The notes below the pieces were generated by a model. The model was given only the letters and a program-made list of their open reading frames with translations. It ran no database searches and was not told the DNA's origin. A stretch of 64,000 bases of DNA. Source: Lingula anatina. Taxonomy: Eukaryota > Brachiopoda > Lingulata > Lingulida > Lingulidae. A program made the translations under genes and the position numbers. Shown here piece after piece: positions 1 through 11,313 of the stretch; positions within the stretch are counted from its first letter, which is position 1, and the number at the start of each line of letters is the position of its first letter. The stretch lies in contig NW_019773736.1 of NCBI RefSeq assembly GCF_001039355.2, forward strand, positions 467,600 to 531,599, in the 5' to 3' direction.

Positions 1-561
1 GATTTAACATTTGTGGTAGCATACATTGTCAAAATTGTGATATTAAAAATCTTGATTATTTTACGTTTCAATGAATTTTAAGCATTGCTTCCTGTTTTAT
101 TCCCAAACTTTACACTTTCTCTGATGTTAAAAAAAATATATATGTATATTTCAAATACCATGCAGGGTTGTTTACACCGGTCTTCTGATTATATATTTAT
201 ATATGTTTAAGAAATGCCATATCTTGAATAAATATAGTAAATACTGAAACTGATTCAAAGCTTAACATTATTACATTATTCTCCCAGATCTTGAATAAAA
301 CTGAAATACTAGCGGTTAAATATGCAATGACATAATTAGCCTTCTTTGAGGATCTCATGATATCTTCATCTTATTCTACATATTTTGGATATTTTCATTT
401 GGCAGTAGTCAGAAAAAGTTTCACAGAATGCTGAATTTGTGTTACGTATCATGGGAAGAAAAATAACAAAATATTCGTAAAAGAGAGTCTAGTGTATTCT
501 AGCATTTGCACGTTTCCCAATTGCATTCAATATACACCCGGCTACGTGCCTGCGTATGTTT

Positions 562-729
562 CAGGGGCGGATTCAGAGTTATTTCCTGACAGTATTCCAC
601 ATTATCTTTGTTGATCTGTTCTTCATTTTTGACCGTCTTCCGACAGAAAAAATTAGATACCCGCCAATGTAAACTTGAAAATCTGACCGTCTTCCGGAAG
701 ACCCAGAAGACGCCCTAAATCCGCCCCAG
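562..729. mobile_element. MITE-like element with short terminal inverted repeats (candidate)
   Basis: The left end reads caggggcggattcag. The right end, reverse-complemented, reads ctggggcggatttag, so the termini match in inverted orientation over about 15 bases with two mismatches. The element is about 168 bp and has no coding capacity. Inside it, the string gaccgtcttccg occurs twice, and the second copy forms a perfect 14-bp palindrome at 689-702. CAG-beginning termini with a GGGGCGGAT core are what I recall from hAT-type non-autonomous elements. The flanking 8-mers (gtatgttt and gttttata) agree only partly, so a target-site duplication is not convincing. Confidence 0.45.
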
Positions 730-1459
730 TTTTATATATAAATAATTGCATAAAAGCTTGATATGTGCCTTTTAATCACAGCGTACATAGTCATACAAAA
801 TGATTGGATCAAATTTGCACTATTCACTATTTGTCGAAATAGGATTTTATAGAAATTTGGCACGCATGTGCATATTGGACACATCTGTGAACTAGTCACT
901 AGTTAATCAAATTTCTTTCTTGACATTGAAAATAGTGGGTGGTCTTATAACAAACATATAACCTTATACATGTATATACATGTATATCTACATGTATAGC
1001 TTTACTCTACACAGCATAAATCAATAATCGTGGAATTACTTTCCTCTTTTAAAAATGATAAGCACTATGAAATAATGTTTGGGAATTGTGCTTGTGTTCT
1101 TGCTTTTATGGCTAATGCTGCATTTGTTCTTTCCAGCCTTAGCGTTCCTAAACATGACAGACAAACACAGTCACATTGTTATGAAATCAGTATTTTGATC
1201 TATGGAAAAAAAGACAAAAAGAATCGAAAAAACCTAGGCTATCTGAAAAACAAGATTTTCAAGTCAAAAGGAAATAAGGTATAGAAGTGTTACATTGACA
1301 GGTTGATGCATTTCTTCTGGCGTTAAATTATTATTTTGAATTTTATTTATAGCCTTTTGACTGTTATATTTGCTCTTTTAATCTTGGAATTATATACAAA
1401 CGACTCATTTTATAAACCTTCAAGTCAATTAATGCCAGCTAGTTCTTACTTAAAATTCT

Positions 1460-1465
1460 TTTATT
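1460..1465 (-). terminator. AATAAA polyadenylation hexamer (candidate)
   Basis: Plus-strand tttatt reads AATAAA on the minus strand immediately after the TGA of the possible terminal exon at 1476-1712. In AT-rich DNA this hexamer also occurs by chance, so it supports that exon only weakly. Confidence 0.25.
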
Positions 1466-1475
1466 ATTAAATATT

Positions 1476-1712
1476 TCATTCCAGATTTCTATCAATTATC
1501 ATTAGATATAAAGTTGAGTTTGCATATCTCCGAAAAATAGGTCTTATCTGTTCTAATCTTTCAGATAGAGGCTGGCAATCGAACTGCCAAACTTGATTAA
1601 TGTCACCAAAATCACTTTTGCCCTGATAACCCAGTTGGGCCAGGTAGTCTAATATCTGGTTAAAAATCACCCGAAATTCAGCGCTTTGGCTCCCAGCCAC
1701 CGTGCGTAGGTC
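1476..1712 (-). CDS. Possible isolated 3'-terminal exon (78 residues), unknown protein
   Basis: On the minus strand a pyrimidine-rich run followed by ggacag gives a good splice acceptor just before 1712. From there a frame stays open for 78 codons to TGA at 1476. The residue mix is balanced and non-repetitive (it includes FNQILDYLAQLGY and SERLEQIRPIFRRYA), unlike the low-complexity frames nearby. An AATAAA on the minus strand follows at 1460-1465, only about a dozen bases after the stop. I do not recognise the family. No upstream exon is evident between here and the gene ending at 4329, so this may be an exon fragment, a decayed gene or a transposon remnant. Confidence 0.3.
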   Translation of the reverse strand, partial: DLRTVAGSQSAEFRVIFNQILDYLAQLGYQGKSDFGDINQVWQFDCQPLSERLEQIRPIFRRYANSTLYLMIIDRNLE

Positions 1713-4328
1713 CTGTCCAAAGGGTTACCAAAACAAAAGGACAAATAGCGCATTCCAGCCTTAAGTTTTTACCCATTATATTTGTATTGACAAGCCGTAT
1801 TTATGCAACACGGATTACTATTGAGATTTTTTTATTTCATCTCTGTGTATACTCTGTTTGTTTCACACCTCGCTGAATGTAATAGCTGGTAACTTATAGG
1901 TTTTTATTCAAAGTTCATTTGTGAGAGTTTATTCAATTAACCTGTTTTGGTTTTATTGAACGTGCCATGCCTGATTAAGCACGTCAATAAATTGGAGTTT
2001 GATTAAGAAGAAGCTATAGCATTTTTATGCGTCTGTAATAAGAAATGGTTGCTTACCTTTTAACAAGATTAAAAGAGATATTACCTAAGTAGGCTCTCTA
2101 GAAAACTCCTGATATTTACTTAAGGTGTATTTCATGAGTGTTTTTCATCAACTAAATAACAGACAATCGGCACCATCAATTTTAACGCTTCATAGTGAAG
2201 TATTCCCATCTGTAATCATCGATGATTCAAAAGCTATCTGAATCAATAACGGATTGAACCAAGCAAAAAGGCGGACCGGAGGCGAAATCTTTAATCCCTT
2301 TTCGATAGCTTCAAAGTCAACTCAGATCAAATATGATGCGGTTTATTTCGGTGCGCTTGAGAAAGTATTTATTTGGTGAAATTCTTCGCATGTGTTTTAT
2401 GGATCATTTGCACGCGTCTCAGGATCAAATATAAGACTCCAACACTATTGATAAAATTTGCTTTGATCATTAGCTTTACTGACATATAATTAGAAATGAC
2501 TTTTCTGTTGCTTATTCTATAAACACCAAGGGATTAAATGTTTGAGAAGTCTTTCGTGTCTTCAAACACTATTAAAAACACGTAGTTCTTTCGCTTAAAG
2601 CAGTCTTTCGTTAAGAGAAAAATAAAGGACCACTTTTTACTTACATGTATACTTGAAAAATTACCTTTTGAGATTCACGTCACTTTTCTATTAAATTTTA
2701 ATTAAATGTCATCTATTTATTGCTAAAACTATTATTGCTAAATATCAAAGTAAAACACCGAAACACCTTGAAAAATTAAATATAACACATTTGTAAAGAT
2801 TTTCATTGCTTTTGTTATTGCAAGGACTACAAAAGGTTGTGCATTTCGTGTCTTGATCCATTTTTGAAAAGCAATCCACATTCATGTACAGATATACCTT
2901 TTATATTGTTCATAATACATTGTCAGTTATACATTCATTTCTAATTTGGTAAAGGAGATAACCAAACTCAGACAGCATTACCATAAACTAAGTAAGACCT
3001 CAGAATAACAAATGCTGATCTATTAAACAAAAAACTTACAGCGAAATGTAGTTCGAATAAGGTACATGGGTATAATAAGGATGTCTAAATCACCATCCCC
3101 GTCATGAAAATATTTGATCCAAAATTTCAAAAGCCAAATGTAAAAGGCCCGACATTGGTGGCAAGTTTTATGAAATATACTTGTACATATGAGTTCTATG
3201 TATTATAAAGACGGCCACCAGGAGGCACAAACACACTACATAAATAGTACTACATGAAATACATATGACAAAAACTGTGAATAAAAAAAAACGAGTTCAA
3301 AATCTTATTGGTTGATAGGTCTTTTTTCACACATGTGGGGCGAACCTCTCTCAACCTCCTTTACCTCTTGCAATCATTTGTAACTAGCTGTCCTTCCCTC
3401 AAGATAATGGCAGGCGAATTTCAAACCCGTCGGTAAATATGAGTCCCAATGTTGTTTTTGGATTTTCTAAAGATGCGCCATTAATTGCTTGACTGCATCA
3501 TATTAAATACGACTTTAAAAGAGTGGCAAAAACTATTATTTTTCCATTTGATGAAACCATAAAAATCTCAAATCCAAGCCTATGATGGTAACTTTTAGGA
3601 AAGCAGAATAGCACACTACGATAATACATATTTCAAGTACTATTATGTGTGGCAAATTGTGCCATTTTAACCTTGGTCTGATCAAAAAGAATTACAGACT
3701 GTGATGAATACAGACTATTTAAACGAAAAAAAAAAAAACACCCTACGGCTATGTGTCACGTTTTAATAGAAATTCATTTCTAAAAAAAAAACTACAGACG
3801 ATGCTAATCGAGCACAATTCTTATATAATTGATTTAATTTGTCATTTCAAATAGAGGATACCTGATTGAAATTATTGAGCAAATTATCAGTGTGATATGT
3901 CAAAATAAAAATGCGCATGAAATTGCAAAGTTTACGTAAACGATATTGGTTATCCAATATCACACGAGAGATAAATTCAGGTAAATGCTTCGTGAATGAT
4001 ATCATTATGGCAGTACAGTTTACAAACTGTGTCATTTATATAGCGCATTTATATGAAGTATTTCCAGTTATACTTTTTCTTACCGGATCTTTGTTATTTG
4101 TCTTCAGTTTGTCTTCATGCCACGTGATTAGTGAACGTTTGGCCGTTGTGAAATATATGGCATGGATCTTTCAATCTTTTCATGCTTTCGCTTATCTTTT
4201 TTGTAAGTCAATATCATAATACTAGCACCAGAAAAAATGAAAAAAAAAAACATGCTTCAGCTCTCCCTGTTTGAAAACGTGCCGTTCACTGTAGTGACAT
4301 AGTAGATATGTCCTTTCTTTCTCACGTT
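1713..4328. other. Non-coding stretch, no gene seen
   Basis: AT-rich sequence with poly-A tracts (for example about 3726-3739) and a small hairpin at 3942-3961 (gatattgg / ccaatatc, four-base loop). The overlapping frames around 3847-4219 on both strands have AT-driven composition and no domain. I see nothing I can call a gene. Confidence 0.55.
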
Positions 4329-5216
4329 TCATTCCCTTTGATGTAGCAATTTTGAAGTCCCTTCCAGACATCCGCTAAAATTTTGAGCGCCTGGTATAAT
4401 GTTTGGTCTAGGTGACACTGGAGTCGGAGAAACCTTCTCTACTGTGTAATAGTCACTACGCAACTCACTCCCTGGGTCGTAATACGCATTTCCTGAAGCA
4501 AGTTCACCATTTCTAAAACTGATAGTGTATATCTCATCTTCTTCATCCCCGCGGACAAAATTGTTTCTCAGTGTTCTGGGCGTGTTACAAGGCGCCCTTT
4601 GAAATCTGTTGGCATTGTTGTTGTTGACGGAATCGAAACCGCCGTTCGCAGAATTTGGCTTGCTCCGAATGGGAGCGATCCTCATCTGCATGTTACCCGC
4701 AGCTGTGAAGCTCCTTGTGCACGGGCGCGGTCGAGGGGATCGTAGAAAATGCTTCTGCGCTTCGTTTAAAGATGGGGCTGGAAAATACCTCCCTGGCACC
4801 TGCCTGGCTTTCTTTAGCGAAGCCCTTGGGGGTAGCTCATCCACTGTACTGCTGCCAGTTTTTGTAGATGTGCTACTACTAGATTTTGAGGTCGAGGAAG
4901 TCGACGCATCATCTTTAGTGTGAAAAGCCGCCGCAATGGACGGCAAATACCGAATTTCTCCTGAATCGCTTTGGGGTGTAGATCCACTACCCTGGCCATG
5001 AGGAGATGACGTCGCTGCCACCGAGGTCGACTCTATTGCCAAACCGTCAAGCTGGCCATCAGTGTTGCCGCGGCTTAGAGCATGTTGAGATCGGGTTTTC
5101 GCACGGTTCAGATTGAAATTAAAGCCTCCGGCGTGACTACGTCGTTTCTTCGGTGACAGCCCACTTATCGTGGGCACCGGCCCATTGGGCGGTGACTTTG
5201 AATGGTGGTAAAACAT
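4329..5216 (-). CDS. Serine/arginine-rich, probably disordered protein (295 aa), unknown function
   Basis: A 295-codon frame runs from ATG (5214-5216) to TGA (4329) on the minus strand. It is much longer and more GC-rich than chance frames here. The protein is low in hydrophobic residues and rich in Ser, Thr, Pro, Arg and Asn. There is a basic KKRR near residue 23, a poly-Ser/Thr stretch around residues 105-122, an Asn run (VNNNNAN), and a more ordered-looking acidic/aromatic patch (DEEDEIYTISF, then YYDPGSE) near residues 225-255. There is no signal peptide, membrane segment or known domain. The ATG directly follows an acceptor-like aacag at 5217-5221, and a donor-like gtaagc lies at 5382-5387, so a 5'-UTR intron of about 170 bp is plausible. 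I do not recognise the family. Nuclear or cytoskeletal adaptor roles would be guesses. Confidence 0.6.
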   Translation of the reverse strand: MFYHHSKSPPNGPVPTISGLSPKKRRSHAGGFNFNLNRAKTRSQHALSRGNTDGQLDGLAIESTSVAATSSPHGQGSGSTPQSDSGEIRYLPSIAAAFHTKDDASTSSTSKSSSSTSTKTGSSTVDELPPRASLKKARQVPGRYFPAPSLNEAQKHFLRSPRPRPCTRSFTAAGNMQMRIAPIRSKPNSANGGFDSVNNNNANRFQRAPCNTPRTLRNNFVRGDEEDEIYTISFRNGELASGNAYYDPGSELRSDYYTVEKVSPTPVSPRPNIIPGAQNFSGCLEGTSKLLHQRE

Positions 5217-5612
5217 CCTGTTAGCAAAATGTCAATGTTTAAAAACCTATGTGATTTTTTCTCGTGTTCTTCGTTATGCGCGAATCAGAAATTACATCTT
5301 GATCGCACACGAGCCAAGGTGTCTGTGCCGACGACCGTAACTAGGTATTGATCCTCACATTTCAGCAGCCAATCAATATCAGCTTACTTGATAACTAGTG
5401 TCTTGGTTTTCCAGGGACGGCGAGGCAATCACAAGAGCGAATCCAGCCACTTCCCGCTGTCCTTGAGAGGCTTTGTTTTAAGTTTAGCAACAAGTCACGC
5501 AGTCCGCGCCGTCTCCGGGTTGCCGTGAACTTCGCAGAAAGGCTGGCTGCCTCTAGACTCATGCGCACTTTTGTGTATCGAGAATTGATCAAATATAAAA
5601 GAAAATACGACA
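5217..5612 (-). other. Putative 5' UTR and short intron of the 295-aa gene
   Basis: On the minus strand a donor-like gtaagc at about 5382-5387 and an acceptor ending at 5217 would remove about 170 bp and place the ATG one base into the second exon. The 5389-5612 part is more GC-rich than its surroundings and holds a 72-codon frame (ATG at 5611-5613, stop at 5395). That frame could be a uORF or an alternative N-terminal exon. No TATA box is obvious. The duplicated block begins right at the left edge of this first exon. Confidence 0.35.
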
Positions 5613-5613
5613 T

Positions 5614-7073
5614 TTAATGCTGTGCAATCAAGCGCACCTCGGGCCAATAATGTGTAGTTGAATACGGTGTTGTTGGTTTGACAATAGCCAATACTTCGGT
5701 GATTTCTTAAATAATAAATAAAGCGCGCTGCAAACGCATGTGTATATATGATTTAAAGGGCTAATGAAAAGAAACCATTACAATCCACAAAATCAAATAT
5801 CAAGTGGATGCTCTATCCCCATTTTTGAATTCAACGCCTATTTAGAAAAGGGGAATAGTTTGACTTAAAAGGTGAGATTATTATCAAAAAATAAACAAAC
5901 GAATAAATGCCTCACAACATGGAATAGTTTATCAAGGCATATGTTTAGATATGCTGTTGAGTTACTACCACTACTATATAAACAACTATCACTAATGAAA
6001 GGCGTAAAACCTTTATAAGACACAACTACCGTTCTATTCTAATTTGTTATTAAAGTTAGCTTGACGTCTAAGCAGATGTGTTAACAAGGTGGATTAAGTT
6101 TCCATATTCAATTCTGTTATGAGCATTTATTGAATGCGTTGTCAAGTGGACATCATGCTGCTTGTGTACGTGAATATATGAAAGCAAAGACATATGGTTA
6201 TATCATGATTTGTTTTCTTTTGTTTTCGGCTTGCCCCCTTATTACACAAAATATCTCATACAATATGAACATGACAACTATGTGAAATCTTTGTCTTTAT
6301 CATATATCAACCTCAATAAGTTATATAGCAGGCACTGTAAACATACGTACAGCAAACATAGCAAAAAGCACTTCTATGCAAAGTGCAATGAGAGAAACAA
6401 CACAACAACAAGTTTCATATTAATTGGTTATTTGTTCATTATGATAAATGCCTGGTAAATAATGACGATAATTGAAGAATGAAATGAAAATGGTTTTTAA
6501 ATACACGTGCTGTAAAAATAGAGCTCTTATTAATGCTCATGACATTGATAATAAATTGGAGCATCCATGAGTGACAGTAACACGCGGTTATATGAAAAAG
6601 ACACCTTTTGATCAGACAGAACTCACTTATTTCACCGCAAGTACAATGTGTGCCAAATGCCCTTTTCTAGTATCAAAAGACTGTTATCAAAAATACATTC
6701 ATAAAGTAAGTATCTGATCGCGATAGCTATATAAGATCAACATCCAAAATCCCAAAATCGATATGGATGAAAAGATATGGATAAATATAGATACAAATGA
6801 AACACATCATTCACTTATTCACATTGAGCAGCCAACTACGGTTGACGTTATTTACGTGGGCGATTTTTTAGGCAAACTTCATGATTTATATGCAGCTCAA
6901 TTTTTTCATCTTAAAGACATAGCCGTGTTATGGTTAAATAAGTAAAAAAGCTGTGCTGCGGCGTATACTAATACTGTACAATGTATTGTTTGGGTAAAGC
7001 GATACGTGTTACATAACGTGTTGTATGTGAGATCACACACAATGCGACAGGTGATCCAGCTCAACCACAACAA
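5614..7073. other. Non-coding part of duplication copy 1
   Basis: AT-rich DNA with no supported exon. It is repeated at about 12378-13831. The short frames at 6210-6458 and 6763-6945 have counterparts in copy 2, but these are altered: the second is broken there by a stop and indels. That argues against coding. Confidence 0.6.
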
Positions 7074-8193
7074 CTACAATTCTTCGCTATACAGAAATTG
7101 ATCTGGACTGTTGGGTGGGCAATACGCTTGAAACTCCTCACCATTCACAGCATCGTCCATTTCAGGAAGTTTCAAAACAATGGACTTCTGACGATTGGAG
7201 TCTGCTATTTCATCAATGCACGAGTTTTGATTCCAGGCAACAAAAGGACTAGATTGTTGTCCCATATGTGTAATAACTAAAGGAGATAGCATTGTTTCTG
7301 GATCTTCGGATCCTGTTTGTCTTTTTACACCTGCTGAGCTAGGCCAATGTATATGTTGAGTCTTGGGCTCTTTGGGGTTGATGCTGATGCTAGTGCTCTT
7401 TGGCGTGTTTGATAATTTTTGTGAAAGAAGGCTATAATCGCCACCTTTTTTTGCAGAATAGCTTGTTGAGTACCCAGAATCATTGCCACTTCTTACGATG
7501 TGTGTTTCATTCATTTCTTTCTGTCCCGAAAATAAGTTCCCAGTGGAGATGGCTTGTCGGTTATGTATCATATTTGTGGACGGTCTGTATGACTGAATAA
7601 CAGTTCCCAGATTCTGATGGTCCGTTCGGCCTAAGACCCCAGACAGTGTTTCTCTTTCATGAACAGTCATTCGAGAGATACACCTAGAATATGACTCCTG
7701 ACCCATCAGGCATTTAAGAGATTTTCGTGTTCTCGCCAAAAAATCTTTGTCTCTTCGTTCAACTTCACTGGTTCTAACCTTGACTTGAAATGTCGGTAGA
7801 GCAATTGTTCTGTTGTCATAAAGTTCTGGATTTTTCTTATTCGATTTCGCAGAACCAGATGCGATCCGGTGTCTCTTACTGAATATCTCAGAGGTGGAAA
7901 GTTGTCTTTTTTTAGATGCACTGTGAATGTCTGGTAAGGCTGATGATTTTTCTCTTTCTTTGGTATATCCACACTGCTTTATATCTTTTTGAGACATATT
8001 AGCACTTTTAGACTTCTTGGTGATTTTCGTTTTCTAAACTGTCATTTATCATATATCCAAGAGGGCGGACGACATGTGGAAGAGGGCGTCCATAAGCCTC
8101 GTGCTCTCTCGGTGAAAGCAGAAGGAATGTTTGCGGCAACCAGCATTTGTCACATGTTACGCTGGACGTACTAGTAGTTGTGCCAGTTGCCAT
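7074..8193 (-). pseudogene. Frameshifted copy of the 372-aa orphan ORF
   Basis: This is the copy 1 counterpart of the intact gene at 13832-14950. The N-terminal part begins at ATG 8193 (MATGTTTSTSSVTCDKC) and reads to about codon 56. There an extra A at plus position 8023 (ggtgattttcg here, ggtgttttcg in copy 2) shifts the frame, and it ends at 8008. The rest is open from an internal Met at 7997 to the TAG at 7074 and is nearly identical to copy 2. If the base is real, this copy is broken or starts at the internal Met, giving 307 aa. If it is an assembly or sequencing error, the gene is intact. The long downstream frame shows little decay, so the lesion is recent or artificial. Confidence 0.7.
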
Positions 8194-11100
8194 TATAAGA
8201 AGATCAAAAAAGTTGTCCGAACAACTTCAATATCAGAGCTATACGAATAAACCAGTTGAATGAGGGACGAAATTAATCTACAGTTTGTCTTTGTTGAGGT
8301 GTACTTCATCTGGAAGCTACGTCAGTTGTCACCATAGACAAAACCCCGTAGTTAATAGTCAAGTTGACAGACTATTACCTTTCGAAGCACACGCTGACGC
8401 CGGTGCCGTTGCGGTAATGGCTCTCATCTGATCTCTATAGTTGGACAAAATATCGTCTGAACTTTTGCTCCTGAATGGTCAATTTGACACCATAAGAATA
8501 TTCACCGATGTTAATATCTGCTGTATGTCGTTGTTATAGGGTACCCCATCTAGTAATGTGAATGTTATTGATCCCAGTGCGCGTATTAGCGCGGTCGTTA
8601 ACGACTAAATCCCTGTACTTTATCCTCCAGTCAGAATAAAATCACGATATTTCGTGAAAACATCGACGGTTCTGTGTCAATACCACATAATCAGTTTCCG
8701 TTGTATTTATTCCTCAGTTTGATGTTCCCACTGAAAAACAATACTTGACTTTTTGCATGTGTCACTTCACCATAATAACGCTGACATTTATATTCATTTG
8801 TCTGTGTCGCTTTGAGTTTTTTTTTGTTTTGCATCAGCTAAGTATTTTCTGCAAGTTTATCTCTGTATCAAATATATTTCGCCGTCCCAGCGTTACTTGG
8901 ATTCAAGGCAACAACTCGAATTCATTTCTACATCACAAGATAAAATAACACCGTCCTTCTTTCGTCTGCCTCATTGTTTACAGGAGCTATATACATCGAT
9001 TAACTCCAAACTTCCAAATGCAAAAACTCAGCTTAATTTGACTCTTTAAATCGGTATAACGTCCAGGGGGTACTTCTCCTCAGTGCTGCAGGAGCCATGG
9101 AAAGTAACCCCTGCCAAATGGTTAAGCTTCATGCTAGGGTTATAAAAATACCGTAAGCTTCACCACAATACTCTCTTTAGAGAAAACTGCATCTGTATAT
9201 AAATTGTCATTTTTCTTTGGGGGGCGATAGTTACAGGGTCACCATGAGGATTGCAAATATAAATTGAACTCCATTGATACACCCATTATCCGATTGTTTT
9301 TCCACAGAAGTTCACACACAATGTTAAATAGAGGGTGTTTAATGCCGTGTGTTTTGAGAGGAACTCATGCAATCAACATTGTTTGCACAGCGCACTGAAA
9401 TGGGAAAATACTTTGTCATTTGTAGAAATGTGTTGCTGAATTGATTTCTCCTGTTAGTGAGCGTGACCATGAGAAACTTGCATAATTCTTTCTCTTTCTT
9501 CAATGTTGCCGTAAGCTTGTTTAGGAAAAGTAAAGAGGGACTGCTAAGAAGTTATATTTGGTCACTATATATTGTATCACCGGTTTATTTACAAATAGCA
9601 GTTAAAATCAAAATCTGCCCAGGGGGTTCCATGCATGAATTCAGTCTTCCCATACTCTATTTATAGAGTCATTTCTAGCATTGACTTTGTTCCAAGTGCA
9701 TGTCTATTGACATTTTTTAGCAAGGAAAGCTGTTGAAAATATTTTTTTAATTTTTGAAACAAAATACACATTCATTTTGCAAGTCAGATAGTTTTATCAA
9801 ACAAACCAATTTTAAGCATTTTTACAAGTGGGAGGATTACAATGTAGGATGATGAGTCGTATTGAATATTTCATATATATTTTTTATCCCTTTGGCCATA
9901 ACATTTATACAGGCAACAATTTGTTTCACTAAAATTATTAGGATAGCGGGGTTATATAATAAAAGCGGCCTTGTTTGGCCAAATCTCGAACAACCAATAT
10001 TCTTCATTCCCTTCTGTCTTGTTGTGAATGGGAAAATGAAAGTTTGTGGTACACTGTAATGGAGAAAACACAGAATTCCAAAAATATACCCTCTGACACA
10101 AGGGGCTTCTTAAAATAGTGTACAAAATTTAAGTATGAGCGAGGCGATCCAATAATATTGTAACACACTACTGGCGCACCCTGTGGTCAGAGAATACCAT
10201 GAATAAATCATGTGCGAAATAACGGTGAAAATCAACTGTTCATGTAGTACAAAGCTTCCCTGCCTTATGTAAAAAGACATATTCCAAATGATGTATGCTC
10301 CAAATTATACATTATATATTTAATATTCATATGGAGTTTAAAGGAGTTTAGTTTCTCCCCTTTCAAAAATTGCATCCCAAACGTGAACCAGTAGGCAATA
10401 TTATAACTAATCTTTTTTTTTTTTTTTACGTCTGCACTAATATACATCTATAATCGCTTCAGTGGTTATGCCAAACGATATTTGCTTTGGACTATTTGTC
10501 ATTGTAGAAAGCCTCATACAAAATTCTCGATTACAAATAATAAAAAATACACTTCCATTATCGTTTTAAAACTAATCAAATAAAAGTGAATGTAGGTAAA
10601 ATATTCAACACAAAAATCACGTATGCATCTCTGTACTGCCTCCACCTCGCTTTTCACAGGTGCGAGGTTACATACATATAACCCGTGAAAGCGCTTGCGG
10701 CCTCTATTGTAATGTAAAAGCTGTAGTATTTCAATGGAGGTTCGTTTATACTAAATAATCAGTCAATTCTTCACTTACCCCTGTTGTGACAAACTGAATA
10801 AAGTTAGTACACTCGGACATAGAAATATTGCAAACAAAACGACAATAGAAAAACTCCACGCCGTACTTGGAGATGTTAATTTAAGCGTGACTTATGGCAT
10901 TCTAAACATCAAAAAGCTTCAGTCAAGGGTTTTTTGATGTGACAATTTCGATAACTTTTCCATCGAAGACAGCAAGCGCACATCTAAAACATTGTTTATC
11001 GTGAAAACGGGTTTATATTCTGAGAAAGAGGAAAGTACTTATGAAAATTATTGGATATTTAAATAGTGAACCCTAACCTGGTTGCTAGAATCGAAATTGC

Positions 11101-11313
11101 TCACTTGAGCGTAAATTGTGGAAAAATACGTCGCCATGATTAAAATCTCTTGAACCGGTATCGCACACTGAACGTTGCGGATAGACTGTTTTCAATGCAA
11201 GGCAGATGTACATAAAACCATGACTTGAACACCATAAGGGAAGATATACAGAACCAGTGGAAACATGCATGCTACAATGCAGTTTGGTATAATGTTAATG
11301 CACGTTTGAAAGT
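8194..11313. other. Non-coding spacer between the divergent ORFs, copy 1
   Basis: About 3.1 kb separates the start of the minus-strand ORF from the plus-strand ORF, which face away from each other. It carries no recognisable exon. It is repeated at 14951-18108 with substitutions and small indels: copy 2 has about 25 extra bases near 16561 and about 23 extra bases near 17039. Confidence 0.6.

Larger units (their letters stand above)
1..1475. other. AT-rich non-coding stretch
   Basis: Apart from the MITE-like element at 562-729 I see no exon, RNA gene or repeat array here. Short alternating tacatgta/tatatacatg runs at about 965-1000 are simple low-complexity sequence. The only open frame (1030-1284) begins with GTG, is very AT-rich and has no recognisable domain. 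Confidence 0.6.

Noticed and set aside
3847-4219. Overlapping open frames on both strands, one with hydrophobic stretches (VILFLTGSLLFVF)
   Set aside because: Composition follows local AT/TTT bias. There is no splice context, no domain and no support from flanking exons.
6763-6945. 60-codon frame in duplication copy 1
   Set aside because: The copy 2 counterpart near 13525-13700 has a premature stop and indels, so it is not under coding constraint.
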